A DNA stretch of 64,000 bases from Streptomyces deccanensis (GTDB lineage: Bacteria > Actinomycetota > Actinomycetes > Streptomycetales > Streptomycetaceae): NCBI RefSeq assembly GCF_022385335.1, contig NZ_CP092431.1:1798001-1862000 (forward strand), written 5' to 3'. This document shows positions 1 to 9,312 of this stretch, piece after piece. Made by a program: the position numbers and the translations under genes. The notes below the pieces were generated by a model that saw nothing but the letters and a program-made list of their open reading frames with translations, was not told where the DNA came from and did not search any database. Position 1 is the first letter of the stretch. The number at the start of each line of letters is the position of its first letter.

Positions 1-357
1 GTAGGCGACCTGCCCGATGTCCGCGTCGGAGTCGGCGAGGACGGCGAGGCAGCTGCCGTCGCCCGCGGCCGTGACGAAGAGGAAGGCCTCGTCGAGCTCG
101 ACGACGGTCTGCCGGACGCTGCCCGCCTCGAAGTGGCGGCCCACGCCCTTGGCGAGGCTGTGGAATCCGGAGGAGACGGCGGCCAGGTGCTCGCTGTCCT
201 CTCTGGTGAGGTCCTTGGAGACGCCCGTGGGCAGTCCGTCGCTGGAGAGCACGAGCGCCTTGCGGATGCTGGCGACACGCTCCACCAGGTCGTCCAGGAG
301 CCAGTTCAGCTCCCCGGACGTACCGGTCGCGGTCCTCTCGGCCTTCGGTGCGGTCAT
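1..357 (-). CDS. Roadblock/LC7 domain protein of a conservon (CvnB-like), 3' end beyond the window
   Basis: This is the N-terminal 119 residues of a roadblock/LC7 protein; the gene runs off the left edge. The visible part has the usual CvnB layout: a short polar leader, then LNWLLDDLVERV, the strand-forming KALVLSSDGLP and SGFHSLAKGVGRHF. In known Streptomyces conservons (cvnA-D), CvnB sits with a sensor kinase (CvnA), a DUF742 protein (CvnC) and a small GTPase (CvnD) in a membrane-associated G-protein-like complex. The ATG overlaps the TGA of the upstream kinase in an ATGA junction, so the two are translationally coupled. The expected cvnC and cvnD would lie left of position 1 and cannot be seen. 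Confidence 0.9.
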   Translation of the reverse strand, partial: MTAPKAERTATGTSGELNWLLDDLVERVASIRKALVLSSDGLPTGVSKDLTREDSEHLAAVSSGFHSLAKGVGRHFEAGSVRQTVVELDEAFLFVTAAGDGSCLAVLADSDADIGQVAY

Positions 358-3140
358 CGACCGTCCCCCTTAGTCGTTCCTCTTGGTGCTGAGACGCCCC
401 GGGCGTCGTCGCCCTCGGCGTTCTCCTCGCGGCCACGCTGCCAACCCCGTTGGAGCGAGGCCATACGGCTGCGTACCTCGTCGGCGTCCCGTTCGCCCGG
501 GTCCTGGTGCCGCTCGGGGCGGGACCTCTCGCGTTCGGTGCGCCGGTCGGGTCCCTCCTTCAACTGCGGTGCCAGGCTGGCCTGTCGGACGCGACGGGGC
601 AGCGGCCCCGGAGCTGATTCTGCCTGGCCGTTCGTCGTGTCCGCGCGCGGGGTGGGTTCGCCCGCGCCGTACGGCGAGGTCGTGCCGGCCGGGTCGCCCG
701 CCGGGGCCGTACGGCGGCGCTGGGGCAGCGCGGGGCCGTCGAACCCGCCGGGGGGCAGGGCGGTGAGCGGCCGGGTGTCGGCGGTCTCGTCAGGACCCGC
801 CGTACGGCCCTGGCCGGGCTCGTCCTCCGGGTGCCTGGCCCTGGCCCCGGTCACCGAACGGCCGTGCGAGCTGACGAGGTGCGGGGTCCGGCGCTGCGGC
901 AGTGGCACGGGGCCGAGCGTCGGGTCGGGGTCGGTGAGCGGTGCCTGCCGTCCTTCGCCGTCGCGCGCCGGCTGCCGCTGTTCGTCGGTGACGCCGGAGA
1001 GGGAGCGGCGGGGCCGGAACAGTCCGCCCTGTTCGGGCTCCTCGTCGCCGAGGGCGCCCGGGAAGCCGCCCAGGGGCTCCAGGTCGACCGGAGCCTCCAG
1101 TTCCACCGGACCGTCCAGAATGCCCGCGGTGAGCCCGGGGAGGCGGACCGGCACCTGGGAGAGGGCCGCGTTGCGCTCCGCCTCCAGTTCGGCCTCGCGG
1201 GTGGGGTGGGCGCGGTCGAGGCGGAAGCCGATGCCGTTGGTGTCGGGGACGTCGTCGGTGAGCAGGGCGTCGGGGATGAACACCACGGCCGTGGTGCCGC
1301 CGTACGGGGAGGGCTGGAGGGAGACCCGGACCTTCTGCCGCTGGGCGAGCCGGCTGACGACGAAGAGGCCTAGCCGGTCGGTGTCGGAGAGTTCGAAGTC
1401 GGGGGTCTCGGCGAGCTTGAGGTTGGCGTCCAGGAGGGCCTCGGCCGACATGCCGAGGCCTCGGTCGTGGATCTCCAGGGTGAAGCCGTTGGCGACGCGC
1501 TCGCCGTGCACCTGCACGGCGGTGTGCGGGGGCGAGAACACCGTGGCGTTCTCCAGGAGTTCGGCCACCAGGTGGGTCAGGTCGGCGACCGCGGGGCCGG
1601 TCACGGCGACGCGGGGCAGCCGGCGGACCTCGATGCGCTCGTAGTCCTCGACCTCGGCGACGGCCGCGCGGACGACGTCCATGAGCTGGATGGGCTTGCG
1701 CCACTGCCGGGAGGGGGCCGCGCCCGAGAGGATGACCAGGCCCTCCGCGTGGCGGCGCATACGGGTCGTCAGGTGGTCCAGACGGAACAGGTCGGCGAGT
1801 TCGTCGGTGTCCTCGGTCCGGCGCTCCATGGTGTCGAGGAGGGTGAGCTGCTTGTGCAGCAGGACCTGGCTGCGGCGGGCGAGGTTGACGAAGACCTCGG
1901 AGATGCCGCTGCGGAGTTCGGACTGCTTGACCGCGGCCTCGACGGCCGCCCGCTGGAGGGTGTTGAGAGCCTGGCTGACCTCGCCGATCTCGTTCTTGTC
2001 GTACTCCAGGTGCGGCACCTCGGTCTCCACGTCGACCTGTTCGCCCGCGGCGAGCCGGCGCATCACGCTGGGCAGCCGCACCCCGGCGGTCTCGTGGGCC
2101 TCCTGGCGGAGCCGGCGCAGGTCGCGGATGAGGACGCGGCCGATGCGGACGGACATGAAGAGTGAGAAGAGCAGGGCGAAGAGGCCGAGGACGCCGGCCA
2201 CGGCGGCCTTCAGGATGACGTTGGTGACCAGTGGGCGGACCCGCTCCTGGTAGCGGTCGCCCGCCTCGACGCTGAGGTCGCGGAGGTCGGCGAGCACGGG
2301 CTCGACCGAGGTGTCCCAGCCCTTCGCGGTGAACTTGGTGGGCCTGCCGGGGTCGGAGCCGATGACGGCCTGTTCGACCGACCGCAGGGGCGCGGTGCTG
2401 GCGCCCTTCCAGTAGTCGGCGAAGCGGTCGCGGTCCTCGGTGGGCAGCTGCGGCAGGCTGATGTCGTACATCAGGGTGCGCTGGGCGACCAGGTCGGAGA
2501 AGTCGCGGATCTCCTCCTTGGTGATGCGGTCCGCGACGAGCACCGAGCTGAGCAGCGCGTCCTCGCGGGAGAGGAGTTCGCGGGCGCGGCCGACGTTGAC
2601 CAGGGCGCGGCCCTGCTTGTCCATCTCCACGCTGTCGAGCGCGGGCAGGTTGGACAGCAGGGTGAAGCAGGGGTCGACGAGTTCGTTGTAGTGGCCGAGG
2701 GCCTGGGTGACGGTGACGGTGCCGCTCTCGACGGTGGTCCGCAGGGAGGGCAGGGTGTCGAGGGCGTCCAGGATCGTCGTCAGCCGCAGCGAGGTGGCCT
2801 CGCCCATCTCCTCGCGCAGGTCGGCGTCACGGGCGTGTGCGCGGAACTCCTCGACGGACTTGTCCGTGGCGGCCCGGCTGCGGTCGAGCGCCGTGGCCGC
2901 CTCGGTGGACTTGGGGTCGGCGAGGTAGACGAGGGTCTGGCGGCGTTCCTGCTGGAGCACACGGATCGTGTCCTCGGTGGGGAAGCCGACCTCCTCGACG
3001 ATGTCCGCCACCCTGAAGAGATCGCTCGCCTCACGGCCCGTCAGCACCGTGGCGAACGTCCAGACACCCGTCAGGGCCACCAAGGGCACGAGCAACAGCG
3101 CCACGATCTTCCGGCGGATCGATTTCCCGCGAAAGCGCAT
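354..3140 (-). CDS. Conservon sensor histidine kinase (CvnA-like, NIT-HAMP-HATPase)
   Basis: The protein has about 928 residues. It has a cytoplasmic start (MRFRGKSIRRK), a first membrane helix at about residues 11-31, and an extracellular nitrate-sensing-type (NIT) domain to about residue 300. A second helix (VAGVLGLFALLFSLFMSV), a HAMP linker and a kinase core follow. Visible kinase motifs are LFRLDHLTTRMRR around the phospho-acceptor His, the N box ELLENATVFSPP, DRGLGMS, and LGLFVVSRLAQ before YGGTTAVVF. The last 280 or so residues are a disordered Pro/Arg/Glu-rich tail, common in CvnA. I chose the ATG at 3140 because GGGGGAGG lies just upstream; an in-frame start at 3179 would add 13 unlikely residues. 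It is coupled to the roadblock gene at 357. Known conservons modulate development and secondary metabolism; the signal sensed here cannot be told. Confidence 0.9.
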   Translation of the reverse strand: MRFRGKSIRRKIVALLLVPLVALTGVWTFATVLTGREASDLFRVADIVEEVGFPTEDTIRVLQQERRQTLVYLADPKSTEAATALDRSRAATDKSVEEFRAHARDADLREEMGEATSLRLTTILDALDTLPSLRTTVESGTVTVTQALGHYNELVDPCFTLLSNLPALDSVEMDKQGRALVNVGRARELLSREDALLSSVLVADRITKEEIRDFSDLVAQRTLMYDISLPQLPTEDRDRFADYWKGASTAPLRSVEQAVIGSDPGRPTKFTAKGWDTSVEPVLADLRDLSVEAGDRYQERVRPLVTNVILKAAVAGVLGLFALLFSLFMSVRIGRVLIRDLRRLRQEAHETAGVRLPSVMRRLAAGEQVDVETEVPHLEYDKNEIGEVSQALNTLQRAAVEAAVKQSELRSGISEVFVNLARRSQVLLHKQLTLLDTMERRTEDTDELADLFRLDHLTTRMRRHAEGLVILSGAAPSRQWRKPIQLMDVVRAAVAEVEDYERIEVRRLPRVAVTGPAVADLTHLVAELLENATVFSPPHTAVQVHGERVANGFTLEIHDRGLGMSAEALLDANLKLAETPDFELSDTDRLGLFVVSRLAQRQKVRVSLQPSPYGGTTAVVFIPDALLTDDVPDTNGIGFRLDRAHPTREAELEAERNAALSQVPVRLPGLTAGILDGPVELEAPVDLEPLGGFPGALGDEEPEQGGLFRPRRSLSGVTDEQRQPARDGEGRQAPLTDPDPTLGPVPLPQRRTPHLVSSHGRSVTGARARHPEDEPGQGRTAGPDETADTRPLTALPPGGFDGPALPQRRRTAPAGDPAGTTSPYGAGEPTPRADTTNGQAESAPGPLPRRVRQASLAPQLKEGPDRRTERERSRPERHQDPGERDADEVRSRMASLQRGWQRGREENAEGDDARGVSAPRGTTKGDGR

Positions 3141-3558
3141 GGCCTCCCCCAGCTCGACCCCCGCCAGGCCCGGGGGCACACATGTGCGTCAACAAACGGC
3201 GTGAGCCTACTACCGACTCGCGTGTATCTCGAAGAGCCGTCCAGGCAGCCACGGCACCAGGGGCTAACCGGACAGGGGGAGTTGTCCGTCCATTGGGGGA
3301 GATTGCCGCCCGCTGTCCGGCACTTGAACCAATGACATCCCGTCGGGGAAGTCTGCCGGTTGGCCGGATTTTTTCGTTCCGCGGGAATCTTCGGCGTACG
3401 TCGATCGTCTTTCTGTACGGGAATCGAGGGCGGAATCGGCCACAGATCCCGCAGGCCGCTTCCAGGCGGCGTAAACCAGAGGAAGTCGGGCACCAGTGGG
3501 GGGCCGGGTCCACGGATCCGGATCTGTTGGTCCACCGGCGGTGGGGAGTGACGAGTTG
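3141..3558. promoter_or_regulatory. Divergent intergenic region between the conservon and a small membrane protein gene
   Basis: These 418 bases separate two divergent start codons, so both promoters must lie here. Around 3360-3420 the sequence is relatively AT-rich for this genome. I could not assign convincing -35/-10 pairs or operators, and no open reading frame here looks coding. Confidence 0.4.
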
Positions 3559-4110
3559 ATGGGCACGGCGGAGCGGCGCGCAGCGTCCGGGGACGGAGCG
3601 GCGACGCCCGAGGTGGCGGCGCGAAGCGCGCAGACACCGGATCATGGCCTCCTGGCGGGGGTCGGCGTCGCGGTGGAAGAACGGGGGCGCTCCCCGCGCG
3701 CCGACGAAGAGCGGGTGTATTACCGGCCGTTGTGGATCGAGGAGCCGGCGCGCAGGCGACGGCTGCCCGATCCGGTGCGGACGGCGGCGGTGCGCGCGGT
3801 CCTCATCATCGCGGTGACACTGCTTCAGGCGATGGTGGCGTTCCTGTGCACCCTCGCGGGTTCCTGGCTGGCGTTCCCCATGGTGCTGAGCAGCGTGGCG
3901 AGCACGATCGCGGCGACCTGGGGCGTCCTGGACGTCTGGGTGACCCGCCAGGTGTGGAAGCAGCGCAACGGGGTGGTCTCCACCCCCAGCAGCACCGCGC
4001 GGGCCCTGCGCCGGGAGCGGCGGCGGGCCCGCCGCGAGGCGCGCGCCGCGGAGCGTACGCAGGAGCGAATACGCCGTCGGGGTGGCGCCGGGCAGCTGTC
4101 GCACCCGTAG
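3559..4110 (+). CDS. Small membrane protein of unknown function
   Basis: The product is about 183 residues and no family was recognised. It has a polar N-terminal stretch of about 75 residues, two adjacent hydrophobic segments (VRAVLIIAVTLLQAMVAFL, then GSWLAFPMVLSSVASTIAA), and a very basic tail with RRERRRARREARAAERTQER. The topology suggests a two-helix inner-membrane protein with both ends in the cytoplasm; the basic tail could bind nucleic acid or phospholipid head groups. I took the ATG at 3559; a longer reading from 3496 has no better ribosome site. A hairpin follows the stop. Divergence from the conservon may mean shared control, but that is inference. Confidence 0.7.
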   Translation: MGTAERRAASGDGAATPEVAARSAQTPDHGLLAGVGVAVEERGRSPRADEERVYYRPLWIEEPARRRRLPDPVRTAAVRAVLIIAVTLLQAMVAFLCTLAGSWLAFPMVLSSVASTIAATWGVLDVWVTRQVWKQRNGVVSTPSSTARALRRERRRARREARAAERTQERIRRRGGAGQLSHP

Positions 4111-4119
4111 GGCGACCGG

Positions 4120-4145
4120 GGCGGGCCTTCCGAGAAGGGCCCGCC
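4120..4145 (+). terminator. Hairpin terminator after the small membrane protein gene
   Basis: GGCGGGCCTT pairs with AAGGGCCCGCC with one bulged base and a short loop, starting 10 bases after the stop codon at 4110. No T-run follows, as is usual for Streptomyces terminators. Confidence 0.6.
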
Positions 4146-4405
4146 CTCTCCGGGCGGCGATGACAGCCGCCTTCTCCTGACGGGCTCGCACGCCCCCTCC
4201 GGGCGGGCTCGCGCTAGCCCCTCCTGACACCTCTCGCACCCCCTCCTGGCCTCTCTCACCGCCTCTCTCACCAGGGCGGTTCTCCTGGCCAGGCGTGTCG
4301 GCGGTCACATTTGACCCGCTCTTGGGCATAGAACACGGTCTTCCGGTTAGGCGCTCAGCCGCGAGGGCGCCTGTCGCACGGCGCTGACCAGGAGGAACGA
4401 GAGAC

Positions 4406-5872
4406 ATGCCCGAACTTTTCATCGGTGGCGCATGGCGATCCGCGCTCGACGGCCGGACGCGTGAGATCCGCTGCCCCGCCGACGGCAGCCTGGTCGCGGT
4501 CGTCGACGAGGCCGGCGCCAAGGACACCGTGGAGGCCATCGCCGCCGCGCGGCGCGCCTTCGACGAGGGCCCCTGGCCCACCACTTCGCCCGCCGACCGC
4601 GGTGACCTGCTGCTGCGGGTGGCGGACCTTCTCGTACGCGACAAGGACGCGCTCGCGCGCGCCGAGTCCCTCGACACCGGCAAGCGGCTGGTGGAGAGCG
4701 AGTACGACATCGACGACATCGCGAACTGCTTCCGCTACTTCGGGCGGGCGGCCACCGCCGAGACGGGCCGCGTCGTCGACACCGGCCAGCCGGGCGTCGA
4801 CAGCCGGGTCGTGTACGAGCCGGTCGGGGTGTGCGCGCTGATCACCCCCTGGAACTACCCCCTCCTGCAGACGGCCTGGAAGGTGGCCCCGGCGCTCGCG
4901 GCCGGCAACACCTTCGTGCTGAAGCCGAGCGAGCTGACCCCGCACACCGCCATCCATCTGATGCGGCTGCTGGCGGAGGCCGGGGTGCCCGACGGCGTGG
5001 CCAATCTCGTCCTCGGCGCCGGGCCCGAGGCGGGTGCCCCGCTCTCCGACCACCCGGACGTGGACCTGGTCTCCTTCACCGGCGGCCTGCAGACCGGCCG
5101 CCGGCTGATGGCCAACGCCGCCGCGAGCGTGAAGAAGGTCGCCCTGGAGCTCGGCGGCAAGAACCCGAACATCGTCTTCGCCGACGCCGACTTCGACGCG
5201 GCCGTCGACATGGCGCTGACCGCCGTCTTCCTGCACTCGGGGCAGGTCTGCTCGGCGGGCGCCCGGCTGCTGGTGGAGGACTCGCTGCACGACCGGTTCG
5301 TCGACGAGGTCGTCCGCCGGGCGCGGGAGATCCGGCTCGGCGGTCCCTTCGACGAGCGGGCGCAGACCGGCCCGCTCATCTCCGCCGCCCACCGCGCGAA
5401 GGTCGAGGAGTACGTCGCCCGGGGCATCGCCGAGGGCGCGGTGCTGCGCTGCGGCGGCGAGCGGCCGAGCGGCGAGGCGTACGACAAGGGGTTCTACTAC
5501 CTGCCGACCGTCCTGGACGAGTGCACGGGCGCGATGTCCGTGGTCCAGGACGAGTCGTTCGGGCCCGTGCTGACGGTGGAACGGTTCAGCACCGAGGACG
5601 AGGCCGTACGGCTGGCCAACGACACGATCTACGGTCTGGCCGGTGCCGTGTGGACGACCGACGAGGCCAGGGCGCAGCGGATGGCGGCCCGGCTGCGGAT
5701 CGGCACGGTGTGGATCAACGACTACCACCCGTATGTGCCGCAGGCCGAATGGGGCGGGTACAAGCAGTCCGGCTTCGGCCGTGAACTCGGGCCCGCGGGG
5801 CTCGCCGAGTACCGCGAGGCGAAGCACATCTGGCGCAACACGGCTCCGGCACCGCAGGGTTGGTTCGCCTAG
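4406..5872 (+). CDS. Aldehyde dehydrogenase, probable betaine aldehyde dehydrogenase
   Basis: The enzyme has 488 residues, full length for the ALDH superfamily. Motifs seen are ITPWNYP (Asn150), KPSELTP (Lys173, cofactor binding), SFTGG near 224, the general base in ALELGGKNPNIV (Glu248) and the catalytic cysteine in HSGQVCSAGA (Cys282). It oxidises an aldehyde with NAD(P)+. The substrate is inferred from the third gene, a choline oxidase homologue, which makes betaine aldehyde; the product would be glycine betaine, an osmoprotectant. AGGAGG lies eight bases ahead of the ATG. The gene leads a likely three-gene operon with an APC permease and the choline oxidase. Gamma-aminobutyraldehyde dehydrogenase is the main alternative, since the two activities are hard to separate by sequence. 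Confidence 0.88.
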   Translation: MPELFIGGAWRSALDGRTREIRCPADGSLVAVVDEAGAKDTVEAIAAARRAFDEGPWPTTSPADRGDLLLRVADLLVRDKDALARAESLDTGKRLVESEYDIDDIANCFRYFGRAATAETGRVVDTGQPGVDSRVVYEPVGVCALITPWNYPLLQTAWKVAPALAAGNTFVLKPSELTPHTAIHLMRLLAEAGVPDGVANLVLGAGPEAGAPLSDHPDVDLVSFTGGLQTGRRLMANAAASVKKVALELGGKNPNIVFADADFDAAVDMALTAVFLHSGQVCSAGARLLVEDSLHDRFVDEVVRRAREIRLGGPFDERAQTGPLISAAHRAKVEEYVARGIAEGAVLRCGGERPSGEAYDKGFYYLPTVLDECTGAMSVVQDESFGPVLTVERFSTEDEAVRLANDTIYGLAGAVWTTDEARAQRMAARLRIGTVWINDYHPYVPQAEWGGYKQSGFGRELGPAGLAEYREAKHIWRNTAPAPQGWFA

Positions 5873-5876
5873 TCCG

Positions 5877-5942
5877 TCGTTCTCGGCCGGCCTGTCGTTC
5901 TCGGCCGGCCTGTCGTTCTCGGCCGACCGTCGTTCTCGGCAC
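5877..5942 (+). repeat. Tandem 17-18 bp repeats between the dehydrogenase and permease genes
   Basis: The unit TCGTTCTCGGCCGGCCTG occurs twice exactly (5877-5894, 5895-5912). It then recurs in degraded form at 5913-5929 and 5930-5942. The array starts five bases after the stop codon and fills more than half of the 121-base gap before the permease ATG. GGCCGGCC is itself palindromic, so the transcript could fold. Confidence 0.85.
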
Positions 5943-5993
5943 CCGCAGAGCCACTCCCCCCTCCCCTCCCCCAGGCCCATCAGGAGTCCGCTC

Positions 5994-7583
5994 ATGACGA
6001 CCCTTGAGCAACCCACCGGACCGAAGAGCGCGTCCGACGACACCGAACTCACCGAGTTCGGCTACAAGCCCGAACTCAAGCGCACCCTGGGCAACTTCCA
6101 CACCTTCGCCGCCGGGATCAGCTACATCTCGATCCTGACCGGCACGTTCCAGCTGTTCTACTTCGGTTTCGCCAGCGGCGGCCCGGCCTACTGGTGGTCG
6201 TGGCCGATGGTGTTCGTCGGCCAGTTCATGGTCGCGCTCTGTTTCGCCGAGCTGGCGGCCCGCTACCCGGTCGCGGGGTCGGTCTACAACTGGTCGAAGA
6301 AGATAGGCAATCCGCATCTGGGCTGGCTCGCGGGCTGGATGATGCTGACCGCCTCCATCGTGTCCATCGCGGCGGTCGCGCTGGCCTACCAGTTGACGCT
6401 GCCGCAGATCTCCGACGTGTTCCAGATCGTCGGGGACGGCACGGGCACGTACGACGTGGCGACCAACGCGGTCATCCTGGCCGCGGTGCTGATCCTCTTC
6501 ACCACGCTGGTGAACGCCTTCGGCGTCAAGCTGATGGCGCGGATCAACACGGCGGGCGTGTTCATCGAGCTGATCGCCACCGTCGTGCTGATCGTGCTGT
6601 TCGCCGTGCACATCACCCGTGGTCCGCAGGTGGTCCTGGAGACCAACGGCACCGGGGCGAGCTACGGCAACGGCTATCTGGGCGCGTTCCTGGTGGCGTC
6701 GCTGGCGTCGGCGTACGTCATGTACGGCTTCGACACGGCCGCCTCGCTCGGTGAGGAGTCGCTGGACCCGACCCGGAACGCGCCGCGCGCGATCATCCGG
6801 GCGATCGTCGCCTCGTTCGTCCTCGGCGGTCTGATCCTGCTGCTGGCGCTGATGAGCGTCTCCAGCCTGAAGGGCGAGCAACTGTCCACGGACGGGCTGC
6901 AGTACGTCGTGCTGAACGTGCTCGGCCCGACGGCCGGCAAGGCGATGCTGTGGTGCGTCCTGATCGCGGTCACCGTGTGCGCCCTGGCCGTGCACACCGC
7001 CGCCGTCCGGCTGACCTTCGCCATGGCCCGGGACAACAACCTGCCCGCCTCCTCGAAGCTCGCCAAGATCCACCCGCGTTTCCAGACGCCGGTGCTGCCG
7101 ACCGTGATCATCGGGGTGTTGGCGCTGGCGATCCTGGTGGTCAACATCCGTCAGCCGCAGATCTTCACCGTGGTGACCAGCATCGGCATCATCATGATCT
7201 ATCTGGCCTATCTGGGCGTCACCGTGCCGATGCTGGTGGCGCGGTTGCGCGGCACGTGGCAGCCCGCCGGTGACGGCCGGTTCTCGCTGGGCCGCTGGGG
7301 ACTGCCGGTGAACATCCTCGCCGTGCTGTGGGGCGCGGGCATGACCCTCAACCTGATCTGGCCGCGCGCCGCGGTCTACAACGCGGCCGCCCCCTTCCAC
7401 TGGTACCTGCAGTGGGGTGCCGTCCTCTTCGTCGGGATCATCGCCGGTGGCGGCTTCGCCTACTACTGGTTCGTCCAGCGGCACAAGACGGGTGTGCTGG
7501 CCGAGCACCGCGTGGCCTCCGAGGCCGGGGCCGCCCCGTCGGCACCGCCCGCCGCTCCTCTCGCCACGCCCGCGGCGGACTGA
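5994..7583 (+). CDS. APC family permease, probable choline or amino-acid/amine uptake
   Basis: The product is about 529 residues with roughly 12 hydrophobic segments, typical of the amino acid-polyamine-organocation superfamily. It starts MTTLEQPTGPKS, then a conserved cytoplasmic lead-in (ELKRTLGNFHTFAAGISYIS) before helix 1. FDTAASLGEES is the usual loop after helix 6, and a polar Ala/Pro tail ends the protein. GGAG sits eight bases before the ATG at 5994. The in-frame extension upstream overlaps the dehydrogenase gene and is not supported. Lying between an aldehyde dehydrogenase and a choline oxidase homologue, it most likely imports choline or a related amine. Substrate assignment rests on context only. 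Confidence 0.88.
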   Translation: MTTLEQPTGPKSASDDTELTEFGYKPELKRTLGNFHTFAAGISYISILTGTFQLFYFGFASGGPAYWWSWPMVFVGQFMVALCFAELAARYPVAGSVYNWSKKIGNPHLGWLAGWMMLTASIVSIAAVALAYQLTLPQISDVFQIVGDGTGTYDVATNAVILAAVLILFTTLVNAFGVKLMARINTAGVFIELIATVVLIVLFAVHITRGPQVVLETNGTGASYGNGYLGAFLVASLASAYVMYGFDTAASLGEESLDPTRNAPRAIIRAIVASFVLGGLILLLALMSVSSLKGEQLSTDGLQYVVLNVLGPTAGKAMLWCVLIAVTVCALAVHTAAVRLTFAMARDNNLPASSKLAKIHPRFQTPVLPTVIIGVLALAILVVNIRQPQIFTVVTSIGIIMIYLAYLGVTVPMLVARLRGTWQPAGDGRFSLGRWGLPVNILAVLWGAGMTLNLIWPRAAVYNAAAPFHWYLQWGAVLFVGIIAGGGFAYYWFVQRHKTGVLAEHRVASEAGAAPSAPPAAPLATPAAD

Positions 7584-7689
7584 GAGCCCCCACCAGGCAT
7601 CACACGGCAGAGCACCACCCAGACACAGGACAGCAGAGCAAGCACAGCACAGCAGCTCGACAGCACAGCACCCAGGAGGTCAACTCCCC

Positions 7690-9240
7690 ATGATCGAAGA
7701 CGAGTTCGACTATGTCGTGGTCGGCGGCGGCACCGCGGGAAACGTGGTGGCGGCCAGACTCTCCGAGGACCCGTCGGTCACGGTGTGCGTCCTGGAGGCC
7801 GGCCCCAGTGACGTCGGCGACGACGACGTCCTGAAGCTGGAACGCTGGATGGGCCTGCTGGAGTCCGGCTACGACTGGGACTACCCGGTGGAACCGCAGG
7901 CCCGCGGCAACAGCTTCATGCGGCACGCGAGGGCGAAGGTGCTCGGCGGCTGTTCGTCCCACAACTCCTGCATCGCCTTCTGGGCACCGGCGGAGGACCT
8001 CGACGACTGGGCGGCCGCCGGCTGTACGGGCTGGTCGGCGGCCGACCTCTTCCCGCTCTACCAGCGGCTGGAGACCAACGACGCGCCCGGCGACCACCAC
8101 GGCCGCAGCGGTCCGGTGAAGCTCCGCACCATCAAGAGCGAGGACCCCTGCGGCAACGCCCTGCTGGAGGCGTGCGCCCAGGCGGGTATCCCGACGACGC
8201 CGTTCAACACGGGCAAGACGGTGATCCGGGGCGCCAACTGGTTCCAGATCAACTCCGACGAGAACAACATCCGCCAGTCCTCGTCGGTGGCGTATCTGCA
8301 CCCGATCATGGGCCGGCGTCCGAACCTGGAGGTGCGCACCGGGGTCCGCGCCAAGAAGCTGGTGCTCGACGGGCGGCGCTGCGTCGGCGCCGAGTATCTG
8401 GACCCGGACCTGATCCACACCCGGACGGTGCGCGCGCGGCGTGAGGTCATCGTCTCCTGCGGCGCCATCGACACCCCGAAGCTCCTGATGCTCTCCGGCA
8501 TCGGCCCCGCCGAACAGCTGCGCGAGGTCGGCGTCGACGTGGTCGTGCACTCCGCGGGCGTCGGCGAGAACCTCCAGGACCACCCCGAGGGCGTCATCAT
8601 GTGGGAGGCCGCGCAGCCGATGCCCACGACGTCCAACCAGTGGTGGGAGGCGGGCATCTTCTACGACACCGAACCGGGCCTGGACCGGCCCGACCTGATG
8701 TTCCACTACGGGTCCGTGCCGTTCGACATGAACACGGCCCGGCACGGCTATCCCACGTCCGAGAACGCGTTCTGTCTGACGCCGAACGTGACGCGGGCGA
8801 AGTCCCGGGGCACTGTGCGGCTGCGCACCCGCGACTACCGGGACAAGCCGAAGGTCGACCCGCGCTACTTCACGCACGAGCACGACGTGCGCGTGATGAC
8901 GTACGGGCTGCGGCTCGCCCGGCAGATCGCGGCGCAGCCCGCGCTGAGCGGGTGGGCCGGGGCCGAGCTGGCGCCCGGGCCCGACGTCCGCACCGACGAC
9001 GAGCTGTTCGACTACATCCGCAAGACCCACAACACCGTCTACCACCCGGCCTGCACGGTGAAGATGGGCGCGGACGACGACGCCTCGGCCCCGCTGGACG
9101 CGCGGCTGCGGGTGAAGGGGATCGAGGGGCTTCGGGTGGCGGACGGGTCGGTGATGCCGGATCTGGTGACCGTGAATCCGTGCATCACGACGATGATGAT
9201 CGGCGAGAAGTGCGCGGATCTTTTGAAGGCCGACGTCTGA
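7690..9240 (+). CDS. codA: Choline oxidase-like GMC flavoprotein
   Basis: This 516-residue GMC oxidoreductase has the ADP-binding motif VVVGGGTAG (residues 9-17) and closely resembles, from memory, Arthrobacter choline oxidase along its whole length. Shared blocks include SGYDWDYPVEPQ, NSFMRHARAKV, GGCSSHNSCIAFWAP, HYGSVPFDMNT, SRGTVRLR and DYIRKTHNTVYHP. His91 in SSHNS aligns with the histidine that links FAD covalently in that enzyme. His452 (VYHP) and Asn496 (VTVNP) align with its catalytic His and Asn. Choline oxidase converts choline to betaine aldehyde and on to glycine betaine, with O2 as acceptor. AGGAGGT precedes the ATG at 7690. A choline dehydrogenase would be the alternative, but the covalent-FAD His favours an oxidase. 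Confidence 0.88.
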   Translation: MIEDEFDYVVVGGGTAGNVVAARLSEDPSVTVCVLEAGPSDVGDDDVLKLERWMGLLESGYDWDYPVEPQARGNSFMRHARAKVLGGCSSHNSCIAFWAPAEDLDDWAAAGCTGWSAADLFPLYQRLETNDAPGDHHGRSGPVKLRTIKSEDPCGNALLEACAQAGIPTTPFNTGKTVIRGANWFQINSDENNIRQSSSVAYLHPIMGRRPNLEVRTGVRAKKLVLDGRRCVGAEYLDPDLIHTRTVRARREVIVSCGAIDTPKLLMLSGIGPAEQLREVGVDVVVHSAGVGENLQDHPEGVIMWEAAQPMPTTSNQWWEAGIFYDTEPGLDRPDLMFHYGSVPFDMNTARHGYPTSENAFCLTPNVTRAKSRGTVRLRTRDYRDKPKVDPRYFTHEHDVRVMTYGLRLARQIAAQPALSGWAGAELAPGPDVRTDDELFDYIRKTHNTVYHPACTVKMGADDDASAPLDARLRVKGIEGLRVADGSVMPDLVTVNPCITTMMIGEKCADLLKADV

Positions 9241-9260
9241 GGGGTTGGGTGGCTGGGGGC

Positions 9261-9307
9261 GTGGGGTGACTGCGGGTCCGTCGGGGCTGGTCGCGCAGTC
9301 ACCCCAC
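9261..9307. terminator. Bidirectional terminator between convergent codA and the SMC-like gene
   Basis: GTGGGGTGACTGCG (9261-9274) is perfectly complementary to CGCAGTCACCCCAC (9294-9307), with a 19-base loop. It sits between two converging genes, 20 bases after one stop and 6 bases before the other. Confidence 0.85.
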
Positions 9308-9312
9308 ACCCC

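Noticed and set aside
133..1644. Plus-strand open frame opposite the sensor kinase
   Set aside because: Shadow of the kinase gene, with Ser/Arg/Gly-rich composition and no motif.
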